NCBI RefSeq assembly: GCF_039649665.1
Contig: NZ_JBDJAW010000024.1
Coordinates: 62,001 to 126,000 of the forward strand
DNA from: Microbispora sp. ZYX-F-249
Lineage (GTDB): Bacteria; Actinomycetota; Actinomycetes; Streptosporangiales; Streptosporangiaceae
Direction of reading: 5' to 3'
DNA length: 64,000 nt
Shown here: positions 8,294 through 17,825 of the stretch, piece after piece
Numbering within the stretch: the first letter of the stretch is position 1
Layout of the letters: each line of letters begins with the position of its first letter
The notes under the pieces: generated by a model
What the model was told of the DNA's origin: nothing
The model's database searches: none
Seen by the model: only the letters and a program-made list of their open reading frames with translations
Program-made: the position numbers and the translations under genes

Positions 8294-9565
8294 TCAGGCC
8301 GCGCTCCGCTTGCTGCCGGCCTCCGGCCACACGCCGGCCAGCGAGGCGCCGGCGGGCAGGTCGAGCACCCGCCATCCGCCGCCGGTCAGCACGGACCGCG
8401 CGGTCCGCGCGTTCTCGGCGGCGGCGTCGTCCCAGGAGGCCCCGTTCCCGGAGGCCCCGTTCCCGGAGGCGCGGTCCCAGGAGGCGAGGTCGAGCAGGAC
8501 CGCGACGGCGGTCACGCCCGAGTGCCTGAGCTGGGCGAGGGTCCGGGCCTCCTCGGGGTCGAGCGCGCCGAGGACCGCGATGATCAGTCCCTCCCCGCCG
8601 CCCTGGCGCAGCGCGCCGACGCCGTGCTCCAGCGACCGCGCCGTGCTCTGGCGGACGACGGCGAGCGTGTCGAGCAGGGACCACGACTGGCCGCTGTCCA
8701 CCACATGCCGCGCGCCCTGGTCGGTGACCAGGCGTAAGGCGAGTCCCTCGGCGGACAGGTGCACGCCGATGGACGCGGCGGCCGAGACCGCCACCTCGAA
8801 CGACGAGCGCGGCCCCTCGCCCCGGTGCGCGTGCCTGCGGGTGTCGAGCAGCAGCGCGCCCCGGCTCTGCCACTCCTGCTCCTCGCGCCTGACCATCAGC
8901 TCGCCGCGCCGCGCTGTCGAGCGCCAGTGGACCCGGCGCAGGTCGTCGCCCTGGCGGTACTCGCGGGGCGCCACGTCGTCGTCGCCCGCCGCGGCGACCG
9001 ACCGCGTACGGCTGTCGCCGCCGCCGCTGTACTCGCCCGCCAGGCGTACCGGCGGCAGCGGCACCACCTCGGGGGTGACCACGAGCGTGTCGGTGACGGT
9101 GAACGAGCGGGTCAGCTCGACCAGCCCGAACGGGTCGGCGATCCGCACGGAAAGCGGTCCGATCGGGAAGCGCCCGCGTAGGTCCGAGCCCACCTTGTAG
9201 TCGATCTCCCGGATGCCGCGCGGCTCCATCCGGTCGAGGACGAACCTCGGCCGGGTGCCCAGCGCGTACTGCAGGGTGTCCTCGACCAGCAGCAGCCCGG
9301 TGGGCAGCCGGGTGACGTTCTCCAGGCGCAGTGTGACCGTGCTCTCCTCGCCGGTCTGCACCCGCGCCGGGCTCAGCCGCCGGGCGGAGGCGAGCCGGTA
9401 TCGCGTACGCGCCACGACCATCGAGGCGAGCAGCGGCATCGCGATGATCAGCACGGCCACGCGGAGCAGGTCCTGCTCCCCGAGCACGAGGGCGCACAGC
9501 AGGGCCGCCACGCCGGATGCGAGGAACGACCGTCCCCGCGGAGTCAGAGCCTTCAGCCCGGTCAT
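8294..9565 (-). CDS. DUF58-domain membrane protein
   Basis: 423 residues. Two closely spaced N-terminal transmembrane segments (about 13-50) are followed by a periplasmic or cytosolic beta-rich segment. The DUF58 signature follows (PREYRQGDDLRRVHWRSTAR, then RRGELMVRREEQ), ahead of a von Willebrand A-like fold. Start ATG 9565 follows GGAGGG. Near residue 370, ASGNGASGNGAS reflects a short in-frame DNA repeat (GGAGGCCCCGTTCCC units, about 8435-8470). It sits between moxR and the transglutaminase gene and probably acts with them; partners are known only by association. Confidence 0.88.
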   Translation of the reverse strand: MTGLKALTPRGRSFLASGVAALLCALVLGEQDLLRVAVLIIAMPLLASMVVARTRYRLASARRLSPARVQTGEESTVTLRLENVTRLPTGLLLVEDTLQYALGTRPRFVLDRMEPRGIREIDYKVGSDLRGRFPIGPLSVRIADPFGLVELTRSFTVTDTLVVTPEVVPLPPVRLAGEYSGGGDSRTRSVAAAGDDDVAPREYRQGDDLRRVHWRSTARRGELMVRREEQEWQSRGALLLDTRRHAHRGEGPRSSFEVAVSAAASIGVHLSAEGLALRLVTDQGARHVVDSGQSWSLLDTLAVVRQSTARSLEHGVGALRQGGGEGLIIAVLGALDPEEARTLAQLRHSGVTAVAVLLDLASWDRASGNGASGNGASWDDAAAENARTARSVLTGGGWRVLDLPAGASLAGVWPEAGSKRSAA

Positions 9566-9627
9566 GGGCCCTCCGTCACTTGCTCACTGTCACTGCGCCG
9601 GACACGCGCCCGGCTCACTTGCGTCCG

Positions 9628-10608
9628 CTACTTGGCGTCGGGGACGGGAACGCGGCGCACCAGTTCGCCGACGATCTGCTCCGCGTGGCGGCGCTGGCCC
9701 TGCGCCTCCAGGCTCGGCAGCAGGCGGTGCGCCAGCACGGGGACGGCCAGGTCCTGCAGGTCGTCGGGGATCACGTAGTCGCGACCGGCCAGCGCGGCGT
9801 GGGCCCGCGCGCCGCGCACCAGATGAAGGGTGGCCCGCGGGGAGGCGCCCAGCCGCAGCTCGGGGGAGTGCCTGGTCGCCGCCACCAGGTCGACCGCGTA
9901 ACGCTTGACCGGCTGCGAGACGTAGACCGCGCGGACGGCCCGGATCAGCGCGGCGACCTCGGCCGTGGTCGCGACCGGTTCCATCTTGTCCAGCGGCTGG
10001 GAGGCGCCGTGCACGTCGAGCATCTCCAGCTCGGCGGCCGTCTCCGGGTACCCCATGGCGATCTTCGCGGTGAAGCGGTCGCGCTGCGCCTCGGGGAGGG
10101 GATAGGTGCCCTCCATCTCGATGGGGTTCTGCGTCGCGATGACCATGAAGGGCGACTCCAGCGCGTACGTCGCGCCGTCGACCGTGACCTGGTGCTCCTC
10201 CATGCACTCGAGGAGGGCGGACTGCGTCTTGGGGGAGGCGCGGTTGATCTCGTCGCCCACGACGATGTTGGCGAAGATGGGCCCGGGCTTGAACTCGAAC
10301 TCCCGTGTCTGCTGGTTGTACGCGCTGACCCCGGTGATGTCGCTCGGCAGCAGGTCGGGGGTGAACTGCACGCGCTTGACCGGGCAGTCGATCGAACGCG
10401 CCAAGGCCTTGGCGAGCATCGTCTTGCCCACGCCGGGCACGTCCTCGATGAGCAGGTGGCCCTCCGCCAGGAGCACGGTGAGAGTAAGGCGGACGACGTC
10501 GCTCTTGCCCTCGATCACTGATTCGATCGCGTTGCGGATCCGGTGGGCGGTGTCGACCAGATCCTCGAGCCGGGCTGCCGCATCGGTGACGTCGGGAGTT
10601 ACTGCCAC
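9628..10608 (-). CDS. MoxR-family AAA+ ATPase
   Basis: 326 residues from GTG 10608, with GGAGG four bases upstream. This gives VAVTPDVTDAAARLEDLVDT, a normal MoxR start; longer in-frame starts up to 10968 read through non-conserved DNA. Walker A is EDVPGVGKTMLAKALA and Walker B is IVVGDEINRASPKTQSALLE. Sensor and arginine-finger regions (VIATQNPIEMEGTYPLPEAQ) are present. MoxR ATPases act as chaperones for metal or complex insertion, usually with DUF58/VWA partners, and both are encoded downstream here. Confidence 0.93.
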   Translation of the reverse strand: MAVTPDVTDAAARLEDLVDTAHRIRNAIESVIEGKSDVVRLTLTVLLAEGHLLIEDVPGVGKTMLAKALARSIDCPVKRVQFTPDLLPSDITGVSAYNQQTREFEFKPGPIFANIVVGDEINRASPKTQSALLECMEEHQVTVDGATYALESPFMVIATQNPIEMEGTYPLPEAQRDRFTAKIAMGYPETAAELEMLDVHGASQPLDKMEPVATTAEVAALIRAVRAVYVSQPVKRYAVDLVAATRHSPELRLGASPRATLHLVRGARAHAALAGRDYVIPDDLQDLAVPVLAHRLLPSLEAQGQRRHAEQIVGELVRRVPVPDAK

Positions 10609-11024
10609 CAGGCCTCCATGAGGGTGCGTCCCCGAGAATGGGGCGTTAAACGTTCCTTTTCCATTCTGTGCACTGACCCTATGTCCCCTGTGCTTGTAGG
10701 GCGACTTTGTCCGGAAATCCGGGTGAACTGCCCACAGTGTTGTGGCCTCTCTTCGCGGTCGCGTTCCGCGCTCGTCCGAATCCCGTGACATCCACGACAT
10801 CCCGCGACATCTCGGGACACGGGAACCCCGGGCGGTCCCCGTGCGCTCCACTTCCCTCCACCGGCCCCCGGCCCGGCACCGGGAACCCCGTACGCGCCGG
10901 GGTTTCCGGTGGTGCCGACACGCCCGTGCGGGGGCCGGGGGGCGCCGCCGCGCCCCACTCCGACCCACCCCATTTCACCTGCGAAAACGCCGCGCATTTT
11001 GAATGCGGACACGCTCAGAATCAG
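10609..11024. other. Long divergent intergenic region between moxR and mraZ
   Basis: There is no convincing gene in about 415 bases. Bases 10781-10824 hold three GACATC copies (10787, 10796, 10806) enclosed by the inverted arms TCCCGTG and CACGGGA. The remainder is C/G-rich low-complexity sequence. The moxR promoter must lie on the minus strand here, but I cannot place it with confidence. Confidence 0.4.
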
Positions 11025-11070
11025 TTGACGGTGGGGAGAAGTGGAGTATGGTGGTGCGCAGTGGAGGGCA
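11025..11070 (+). promoter_or_regulatory. mraZ (dcw operon) promoter with four MraZ boxes
   Basis: TTGACG (11025-11030) and TATGGT (11047-11052) are spaced 16 bp. Overlaying them are four direct GTGG repeats exactly 10 bp apart (11031, 11041, 11051, 11061; each GTGG plus six bases). MraZ is an AbrB-like ring protein known to bind G-rich (TGGG-type) direct repeats with 10-bp period upstream of its own gene in E. coli and other bacteria. The arrangement strongly predicts autoregulation of the dcw operon. Confidence 0.82.
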
Positions 11071-11116
11071 GGGGCTATAGCGCTGGGCGCTCCACAAGGC
11101 ACAGGAGGTGGGTCCG

Positions 11117-11548
11117 GTGTTCCTCGGCACCCACCACCCGCGCCTCGACGACAAAGGACGGCTGTTCCTGCCGGCGAAGTATCGCGAGGAGCTGGCGGAG
11201 GGTCTGGTGATCACCAAAGGCCAGGAGCGCTGCCTCTACGTCTTCCCCGTAGAGGAGTTCCAGCGCATCACCGAGGCCCTGCGTACCGCTCCGGTTACGG
11301 CGAAGGCGGTCCGCGACTACAGCCGTGTCTTCTTCGCCAGTGCGTCCGACGAGGTGCCGGACAAGCAGGGGCGCATCACGATTCCCCAGACGCTGCGGCG
11401 CTACGCCGGGCTGGAACGTGACTGCGTCGTGATCGGCGCCAACACGCGACTGGAGATCTGGGACGCCCAGGCATGGGACACCTACCTGGAAGCCCAGGAG
11501 CAGGCCTTCTCCGACCTGTCGGAGGAGGTGTTGCCCGGGATTCTGTAG
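11117..11548 (+). CDS. mraZ: MraZ transcriptional regulator of the dcw cluster
   Basis: 143 residues, with GTG 11117 eight bases after AGGAGG. It starts [19 protein letters not shown], the canonical N-terminus. Two SpoVT/AbrB swapped-hairpin domains carry the DxxGR motif (DDKGRLFLP and DKQGRITIP). The GTG at 11108 would put the start codon inside the Shine-Dalgarno region. MraZ forms octamer or dodecamer rings on DNA. Four GTGG repeats upstream are its likely operator. A second function in the nucleoid is known for some homologues. Confidence 0.96.
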   Translation: MFLGTHHPRLDDKGRLFLPAKYREELAEGLVITKGQERCLYVFPVEEFQRITEALRTAPVTAKAVRDYSRVFFASASDEVPDKQGRITIPQTLRRYAGLERDCVVIGANTRLEIWDAQAWDTYLEAQEQAFSDLSEEVLPGIL

Positions 11549-11790
11549 ACCGGTCCTTTCTTTTTCGATCGATTGACCCGTCGGTGACGTTCGGCGAGGT
11601 CTCCACCCGCTCCCAAGTGGCAGCTGATGCACCTTCCCCGGTGTCAGACGCCACGGCCGGCGACGCGGATGGGGACCTGGCCGGACGGGTCGGTTCCCAG
11701 GGAACCGGCATGGGTGGGGGTCCGTTGGGTAGTCACCGGCGGCACAGCCGCGAATCCGCGAGTACTGCGGCGTAATGGGGGTTGGAAGCG
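11549..11790 (+). other. mraZ-rsmH intergenic leader (candidate structured 5' region)
   Basis: These 242 bases carry no gene, in a cluster whose genes otherwise nearly touch. A very tight perfect dyad lies at 11691-11707 (CGGTTCCC, one base, GGGAACCG). A T-rich stretch follows the mraZ stop, with TTGACC at 11573-11578 but no good -10. A structured actinobacterial mraW RNA motif upstream of mraW/rsmH genes is described. I could not confirm that motif by eye, but the position fits. Confidence 0.35.
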
Positions 11791-12756
11791 TTGTCGCACG
11801 AGCCCGGTCAGCCGGGTGGTCACGTTCCGGTCATGCTCGATCGCGTGCTGGAGTTGCTCGCTCCGGCGTTGTCCGGACCGGAGCCGGTGGTCGTGGACGC
11901 CAACCTCGGTCTCGGCGGGCACGCCGAGGCGCTGCTGGCCGCCCACCCCTCCCTCCACCTCGTCGGCATCGACCGCGACCCCACCGCCATCGAGCGTTCC
12001 ACCGCCCGGCTCGCGCCGTACGCCGACCGGGTCACTCTGGTGCGCGCCGTCTCCGACGAACTGGCCGACGTGCTCCACGACGCCGGTCGGCCCCGCGTGG
12101 ACGCCGCGCTGTTCGACCTCGGCGTGTCCTCCCCTCAGCTCGACGAGGCCGAGCGCGGTTTCGCCTACTCCTACGACGCCCCCCTCGACATGCGGATGGA
12201 CCGCGAGCAGGAGCTCACCGCCGAGCGTGTGGTGAACACCTACTCCGCCGCGGACCTGACCCGCATCCTGCGCGACTACGGCGAGGAGCGTTTCGCGGCA
12301 CGCGTCGCGAGCCTCATCGTCAAGGAGCGCGCCAAGGACCCCATCACCAGCACGAAACGGCTTGCCGACCTGGTCCGCGCGGCGATACCCGCCGCGACGA
12401 GGCGGACCGGGGGCAACCCGGCGAAGAGAACGTTCCAGGCGCTGCGCATCGAGGTGAACGGGGAGCTGTCGGCGCTCGAGCGCGCGCTCCCCGCCGCGCT
12501 CGACGCGCTGACGCTGGGCGGGCGCGTGGTCGTGCTCGCCTACCACTCCCTGGAGGACCGGCTCACCAAGCAGGTCCTCGCGGCGCGAACCAAGGACACC
12601 AGCCCTCTCGGGCTGCCGGTCCCCCTGGAGGCTCACCAGCCCCGGTTCCGCCTTCTGACGAGGGGAGCGGAGCTCCCGGACGACGAGGAGGTGGCCCGCA
12701 ACCCGCGGGCGGCCTCGGCCCGCTTGCGGGCGGCAGAGAGGATCCGCGAGGGATGA
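11791..12756 (+). CDS. rsmH: 16S rRNA (cytosine1402-N4)-methyltransferase RsmH (MraW)
   Basis: About 321 residues. The methyltransferase fold starts [13 protein letters not shown], with the SAM loop [14 protein letters not shown]. It also has [35 protein letters not shown] and the C-terminal HSLEDR. It methylates N4 of C1402 in 16S rRNA, fine-tuning the P site. Two TTG starts are possible (11782 and 11791). I chose 11791 because GGGGG at 11777-11781 is then suitably spaced. ATGA overlap with the next gene couples their translation. Confidence 0.94.
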   Translation: MSHEPGQPGGHVPVMLDRVLELLAPALSGPEPVVVDANLGLGGHAEALLAAHPSLHLVGIDRDPTAIERSTARLAPYADRVTLVRAVSDELADVLHDAGRPRVDAALFDLGVSSPQLDEAERGFAYSYDAPLDMRMDREQELTAERVVNTYSAADLTRILRDYGEERFAARVASLIVKERAKDPITSTKRLADLVRAAIPAATRRTGGNPAKRTFQALRIEVNGELSALERALPAALDALTLGGRVVVLAYHSLEDRLTKQVLAARTKDTSPLGLPVPLEAHQPRFRLLTRGAELPDDEEVARNPRAASARLRAAERIREG

Positions 12757-13631
12757 GGACAGAGCAGGAGAGCAGGAGGGCGGCGGGCCGCACGGCCGCA
12801 CCACCCCGCGTGCCGGGCCGGACCGCCGCGACGGCGGACGAGGCCGTCACCACTCCGAAGGAGCGCCGCGTCCGCCCCGGCGCGCCCACGCCCGGTGACG
12901 ACCGCCGGCGCGAGGCCGTCCCGGCCCCCCGCGTAGGCGGTACGGAGAGTCGTCGCCGTGAGGCCGCCCCGGCCTCCCGCCAGGGCGCGGACGGCAGGCG
13001 CCGGCGTGAGGCGGCTCCGGCCGCCGGGCCGGGCGGCGCACCGGCGGCGTCCACCGGGTCCGTCGCGTCCCCGAAGCGCGACGGCTCCCGGACGCGTACG
13101 GCCACCCGCGCCGCCTCCGGCACGGCCGCTCCCCGCACGGCCGCTTCGCGCGCAGCCGCGTCCCGCACGGTCACCCGTCCCGCGCCGCCCGGTGAGACCC
13201 ACGGCCGCACCGAGGTCGCGCCCGCTCCGCGCCGCGTCCGGCGCGGCGGTGCGGAAACCCGGCCGGCGACGTCGGCGCGTGCCACAATGGCGCGGCGGGC
13301 GTTCCGGCGGCCGCCGCGTGCGCCGTTCGTGCTGCTCGTCGTGGGTCTCATGTGCGGCGGCCTGGTGACCCTCCTGCTGCTCAACACGGTCCTCGCGCAG
13401 GACTCGTTCCGGCTTACCGACCTGCGGTCGAGCATCGACGAACTGCACGAGCAGGCCGCGGAGCAGGAGAACCAGCTCCGCCGGTGGACGCAGCCGGACG
13501 TGGTGGACGAGCAGGGCAGGGCGCAGGGCCTCGAGGAGGACAAGACCGCGCCGAAGTTCCTCGACCCCGGCGGCACGGGCACGGGCGGCACGGCGCAGGA
13601 GCAGGCCCAGAAGGAGGGCACGGACCGGTGA
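12753..13631 (+). CDS. FtsL-like bitopic division protein with long basic N-terminus
   Basis: 292 residues. The first about 190 are Arg/Ala/Pro-rich and disordered, one TM helix follows ([20 protein letters not shown]), and then a short coiled-coil ([20 protein letters not shown]) and a variable tail. Topology and position between rsmH and ftsI are those of FtsL, the partner of FtsB/FtsQ in activating FtsW-FtsI. The cytosolic tail is several-fold longer than in E. coli FtsL (121 residues in total). Start ATG 12753 overlaps the rsmH stop (ATGA), and the end overlaps the ftsI GTG. Confidence 0.8.
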   Translation: MRTEQESRRAAGRTAAPPRVPGRTAATADEAVTTPKERRVRPGAPTPGDDRRREAVPAPRVGGTESRRREAAPASRQGADGRRRREAAPAAGPGGAPAASTGSVASPKRDGSRTRTATRAASGTAAPRTAASRAAASRTVTRPAPPGETHGRTEVAPAPRRVRRGGAETRPATSARATMARRAFRRPPRAPFVLLVVGLMCGGLVTLLLLNTVLAQDSFRLTDLRSSIDELHEQAAEQENQLRRWTQPDVVDEQGRAQGLEEDKTAPKFLDPGGTGTGGTAQEQAQKEGTDR

Positions 13632-16111
13632 GAGACAGCGGCCGGAACCCGGGTCCCGGCCGCGGGGGTCCCAGCGGGCGAGGCGGTGGCCAGGGCCCGG
13701 GCGGTGACAGGCGGAGCCCGGGCTCCCCGGGGCGGCCGTCCCGGCAGGACGGGCCGCCGAGGCCGGGCCGTCCCGGCCGGCCGGCCGACCCCGGGCGCGA
13801 CGAGGCGACGGGCGGCCCGGTACGGCGCGGCCGGAACGGCGGCGCCCCGGAAGGCGGCGGCAGGCAGGGCGGCGCAGGACAGGGCGGCCGGACGGACGGC
13901 GCACGCACGCCGCGAAGGGGCGAGCCCGGCGTGCCCGGCGGCGGCCCGCGCCGCGCCGGCACGCAGCATCCCGGCGGAGGCGAAGGGCGTCCGCGAGGCG
14001 GGCGCGCGAGCGGACCGGGCGAGGCCGGCGGCAGGCCGCGCGGCGCCGCCGCATCGGGCGACGACAAGCGGTCCGCGACGGGGTCGGGGCAGCCGCGGCC
14101 GGGCGCGTTCGGCGCCCCCGGCCGACCGGGCGCCAACGGCAAGCCCGCTGCCGCGGGAAAGCCCACTGCCGTGGGACGGCCCGGTGTCGCCGGCAAGCCC
14201 GGTGTCGCCGGCAGGCCCGGCGTTTCCGGTAACGGCGCTCCCGGACACAGCGCTCCCTCGACCGGTGCGCCCGGCAGGGCCGGCACGGGCCGTCCCCGTC
14301 CCGGCGGCGCCCCGTCCGGCCCGCAGCGCCCGAATCCGCAGCGTCCCGCGGGACCGCCGGGCCCGCCGCGTCCGCCCGCCGTGCTCCGGCTGGGCAACCC
14401 CGCCCGCCGGCTGAGGGCGGCGCTGGTGGTGATGGCGATCGTGCTGTCGCTGTTCGCCGGACGGCTGGTCCAGCTGCAGGGCTTCGACTCCAAGGTGCTC
14501 CAGGCGAAGGCCGCCCAGCAGCGCGTGCAGCCGGAGACGCTGCCCGCGCGCCGCGGCTCGATCACCGACGCCGGGGGACACGACCTCGCCGTGACGGTCG
14601 AGGCCAGGGAGGTCTACGTCGACCCCAAGGACGTCGACCCGGCCAAGCGCGACCTGGTCGCCACCACACTGGCACGGGAGCTGAACAAGCCCAAGGAGGA
14701 GATCGCCGCCGCGCTGGCCAAGACCGAGCAGCGGTACATCCCGCTGGCCCGCGACGTCGAGCCGCCGCGGGCCAAGCGCATCATGGGCTTCGAGCTCAAG
14801 GGCGTCGGCGTCAAGGAGACCTACCGCCGTCTCTACCCCGGCAACTCGCTCGCGGGCGGCCTGCTCGGCTTCGTCGGCGTCGACGGCAGGGGCCTGGAGG
14901 GCCTGGAGAGCGCGTACGACGACATCCTGGCGGGCAAGGACGGCAAGCAGAGCATCGAGCTCGGCGCCAACCGGCAGCGCATCCCGATGACGCGCAGCCA
15001 GCGCGAGGCGCCGGTGCCGGGGCGCGACGTGCGCCTGACCATCGACAGGGACATCCAGTGGGCCGCGGAGGAGTCGCTGGCCCGGCAGGTCCGCCAGACG
15101 GGGGCGCGCAGCGGCAGCGTGATCGTCATGGACGTGCGGACCGGTCAGATCCTGGCCATGGCGAACGCGCCCCAGGCCAACCTCAACAGCTGGCAGTCCG
15201 CGCCGGCGGAGGACCGCGCCAATCGCGCCGCGTCGGAGATCTTCGAGCCGGGCAGCACCAACAAGGTCATCACGGCGGCGGCGGCGATGGAGGCCGGCGT
15301 GGTGGACCCCGACACCGCCTTCCGCGTGCCCGACCACATCCAGTGCGCCGACCGGCAGCTCAGGGACTCCCACCCGCACGCACCCGAACTGCTGACGTTC
15401 ACCGGGATCCTCGCCGAGTCGAGCAACGTCGGCACGATCATGGTAGCGGACAAGATCTCCAGCCAGCGGCTGTACGACATGTTCCGGTCGTTCGGATTCG
15501 GCGCGCGCAGCGGGGCCGGGATCCCGGGCGAGCAGGCCGGCCTGCTGCCGCAGTGGCAGACGTGGTCGGGCAGCCAGCGCTGTACCATCGCCTACGGTCA
15601 GGGCATCTCGGTCACCGCGCTGCAGATGGCCGGCGTCTACCAGACGATCGCCAACGGCGGAGTGCGGGTGACCCCCTCGATCGTCGCGGGCACGACCGAC
15701 GCGCACGGGGCGTTCGTCCCCAGCCCGGCCGCCAAGGGCACCCGCGTCATCAGCGAGACGACCGCCCGGCGGATCGCGCTGATGCTGGAGGCCGCGGTGG
15801 GCCACGAGGGCACGGGGGAGGAGGCCTCGATCGAGGGCTACCGTGTCGCGGGCAAGACCGGCACCGCCATGCGGTACGACGAGAAGTGCGCGGGATACTG
15901 CGGGTACACCGCCACGTTCGTCGGCTTCACCCCCGCGGACCAGCCCCGGCTGATGGCCCTGGCGGTCATCCAGGATCCGAAGAAAGGCCACTACGGCGGC
16001 GCCATCGCCGCCCCGGTGTTCAAGGACGTCATGACTTTCGCGTTGAAGAGCAGGAAGATCCCCCCTACGGGTACGAAGGCGCCCGAGATGCTCCTTCGCC
16101 CGGCGGAGTGA
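13628..16111 (+). CDS. ftsI: Class B penicillin-binding protein FtsI (PBP3) with collagen-like N-terminus
   Basis: 827 residues, against about 590 in E. coli FtsI. Residues 1-260 are Gly/Pro/Arg-rich and collagen-like (repeated GxPG, for example [16 protein letters not shown]). The TM helix (about 264-284, [20 protein letters not shown]) precedes the pedestal domain. The transpeptidase domain has the SxxK motif STNK (Ser543), SxN (S598-S-N600) and KTGT (Lys743). It crosslinks septal peptidoglycan with FtsW. GTG 13628 overlaps the ftsL-like stop (GTGA). Two Cys (KCAGYCGY) after KTGT could form a disulfide. Confidence 0.95.
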   Translation: MRDSGRNPGPGRGGPSGRGGGQGPGGDRRSPGSPGRPSRQDGPPRPGRPGRPADPGRDEATGGPVRRGRNGGAPEGGGRQGGAGQGGRTDGARTPRRGEPGVPGGGPRRAGTQHPGGGEGRPRGGRASGPGEAGGRPRGAAASGDDKRSATGSGQPRPGAFGAPGRPGANGKPAAAGKPTAVGRPGVAGKPGVAGRPGVSGNGAPGHSAPSTGAPGRAGTGRPRPGGAPSGPQRPNPQRPAGPPGPPRPPAVLRLGNPARRLRAALVVMAIVLSLFAGRLVQLQGFDSKVLQAKAAQQRVQPETLPARRGSITDAGGHDLAVTVEAREVYVDPKDVDPAKRDLVATTLARELNKPKEEIAAALAKTEQRYIPLARDVEPPRAKRIMGFELKGVGVKETYRRLYPGNSLAGGLLGFVGVDGRGLEGLESAYDDILAGKDGKQSIELGANRQRIPMTRSQREAPVPGRDVRLTIDRDIQWAAEESLARQVRQTGARSGSVIVMDVRTGQILAMANAPQANLNSWQSAPAEDRANRAASEIFEPGSTNKVITAAAAMEAGVVDPDTAFRVPDHIQCADRQLRDSHPHAPELLTFTGILAESSNVGTIMVADKISSQRLYDMFRSFGFGARSGAGIPGEQAGLLPQWQTWSGSQRCTIAYGQGISVTALQMAGVYQTIANGGVRVTPSIVAGTTDAHGAFVPSPAAKGTRVISETTARRIALMLEAAVGHEGTGEEASIEGYRVAGKTGTAMRYDEKCAGYCGYTATFVGFTPADQPRLMALAVIQDPKKGHYGGAIAAPVFKDVMTFALKSRKIPPTGTKAPEMLLRPAE

Positions 16112-16118
16112 CCGGCGA

Positions 16119-17762
16119 GTGACGGGAGCCGGAGTGGCCGGGACGAGCGACGGAGGGGGGTACGCTCTCGCCGTGCGTTCCCCGTCGTCCATGCGTCCCG
16201 AGGCCGTCCAGGCCCGCCCGCTGTCCGCGCTGGCGTCCCTGCTCGGCACGTCGTCGGCCGTCCCGTCGCCCGGCGCGCGTGCGGTCCGCGGCACGGTCAC
16301 CGGCATCACCCTCGACTCGCGCCGGGTGCGGCGCGGCGACCTCTACGTGGCCGCGCCGGGCAACGCCCGGCACGGCGCGGAGTTCGCCGCGGACGCGCTT
16401 GCGGCGGGCGCGACGGCGATCCTGACCGACCCCGACGGCCGCGACCGTGCCGCCGCCACCGGACTGCCGGTGCTCGTCGTGCCCGATCCGCGGGCGGTGC
16501 TGGGGCAGGTCGCCGCCTGGGTGTACGGCAGACCGGCGGCCGGCGTCACGCTCATCGGCGTCACGGGCACCAGCGGCAAGTCCACCACGACGTTCCTGCT
16601 GGAGGCGGGGCTGCGGGCGGCGGGCCACCGCACCGGCCTGGTCGGCGGTGTGGAGATCCGCGCCGGCGACGTGCGTTTCACCCCCGAGCTCACCACCCCC
16701 GAGGCGACCGACCTGCAGGGGCTGTTCGCGCTGATGCGCGAGCGGGGCGTGAGCGCCGCGGCCATGGAGGTCTCCAGCCACGCCCTGGCCCTCGGCCGGG
16801 TCGACGGCCTCTTCTACGACGTGTCGATCTTCACGAACCTGTCGCAGGACCACCTGGACTTCCACCGGGACCTGGACGACTACTTCGCGGCCAAGGCCCG
16901 CCTGTTCACCCCGGAGTTCAGCCGGGCGGGCGTGGTGAACATCGACGACGCCCACGGACGCGAGCTGGCCGCCACGGCCAAGATCCCGATCACCACGTTC
17001 TCCGCCACCGGGGCGCCGGAGGCCGACTGGCGCGCCGAGGACGTGCGCCTCGGCGCCGCGGGCAGCCGGTTCCGCCTGGTCGGTCCGGGCGGGGTCGAGG
17101 CCGAGGTGTCGGTGGCCCTGCCCGGCCCGTTCAACGTGGCCAACACCCTCGGCGCGCTGGTGGCCCTGGTCGAGGCGGGGGTCCCGCTGCAGGCCGCGGT
17201 GACCGGCGTCCGCGACTTCTCCGGCGTGCCGGGACGGATGGAGCGGGTGCCGGGCGCGGACGACGTGCAGGTGATCGTCGACTACGCGCACAAGCCGGGC
17301 GCGGTGGAGTCGGTCCTGCGCTCGCTGCGCGCGGTGCTCGGTGACGGGCCCGGCGGCCGCCTGGTCATCGTGCTGGGCTGCGGCGGCGACCGCGACCGCG
17401 GCAAGCGCCCGATGATGGGCGAGGCCGCCGTCCGCCTCGCGGACCTGGCCGTGTTCACCAGCGACAACCCTCGTACGGAGGACCCGCTCGCGATCCTCGC
17501 CGCGATGCTGGAGGGCGCGCTGCGGGTACCCATCGAGGAGCGGGGCCACGTCATCGTGGAGCCGGACCGGGCGGCCGCCATCCGCCTGGCGATCTGCGGT
17601 GCCGCGCCCGGAGATGTGGTAGTTGTGGCCGGCAAGGGACACGAGCAGGGGCAGTATGCCGGGGGCCGGGTCGTCCCCTTCGACGACCGCGAGGTGGCCG
17701 CCGCGGCCATCGCGGAACGGAGCCTGGCACGGCGGGCGGCGCGGGAGGCCGCCGATGCGTGA
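16119..17762 (+). CDS. murE: UDP-MurNAc-L-Ala-D-Glu ligase, meso-diaminopimelate adding (MurE)
   Basis: Up to 547 residues. The ATP loop is GVTGTSGKSTTTFLLEAG. The central domain holds MEVSSHALALGRVDG and FTNLSQDHLDFH, the C-terminal ligase domain VDYAHKPGAVESVLRSL and SDNPRTEDP. DNPR is the hallmark of enzymes adding meso-DAP rather than lysine, so the wall is meso-DAP type. The start is uncertain: GTG 16119, GTG 16134 (GGGAG five bases upstream, best ribosome site) and GTG 16173 are all possible. It lies seven bases after ftsI in the dcw operon. Confidence 0.95.
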   Translation: MTGAGVAGTSDGGGYALAVRSPSSMRPEAVQARPLSALASLLGTSSAVPSPGARAVRGTVTGITLDSRRVRRGDLYVAAPGNARHGAEFAADALAAGATAILTDPDGRDRAAATGLPVLVVPDPRAVLGQVAAWVYGRPAAGVTLIGVTGTSGKSTTTFLLEAGLRAAGHRTGLVGGVEIRAGDVRFTPELTTPEATDLQGLFALMRERGVSAAAMEVSSHALALGRVDGLFYDVSIFTNLSQDHLDFHRDLDDYFAAKARLFTPEFSRAGVVNIDDAHGRELAATAKIPITTFSATGAPEADWRAEDVRLGAAGSRFRLVGPGGVEAEVSVALPGPFNVANTLGALVALVEAGVPLQAAVTGVRDFSGVPGRMERVPGADDVQVIVDYAHKPGAVESVLRSLRAVLGDGPGGRLVIVLGCGGDRDRGKRPMMGEAAVRLADLAVFTSDNPRTEDPLAILAAMLEGALRVPIEERGHVIVEPDRAAAIRLAICGAAPGDVVVVAGKGHEQGQYAGGRVVPFDDREVAAAAIAERSLARRAAREAADA

Positions 17763-17825
17763 GCCGATGCCGGGCCGTGCCCTGGCGGCCGAGTTAGCGA
17801 CGCGAAAGAGAGCAGGAAAGACACC

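Noticed and set aside
6295-8529. A 744-codon plus-strand open frame opposite the transglutaminase gene
   Set aside because: Shadow frame with Arg/Gly/His-rich composition. The minus strand encodes a coherent membrane protein with catalytic Cys and His.
13628-14400. Possibility that the Gly/Pro-rich start of ftsI is a separate collagen-like gene
   Set aside because: It is in one frame with the FtsI TM helix and overlaps the upstream stop as GTGA, like other junctions in the operon; no internal stop or ribosome site separates them.
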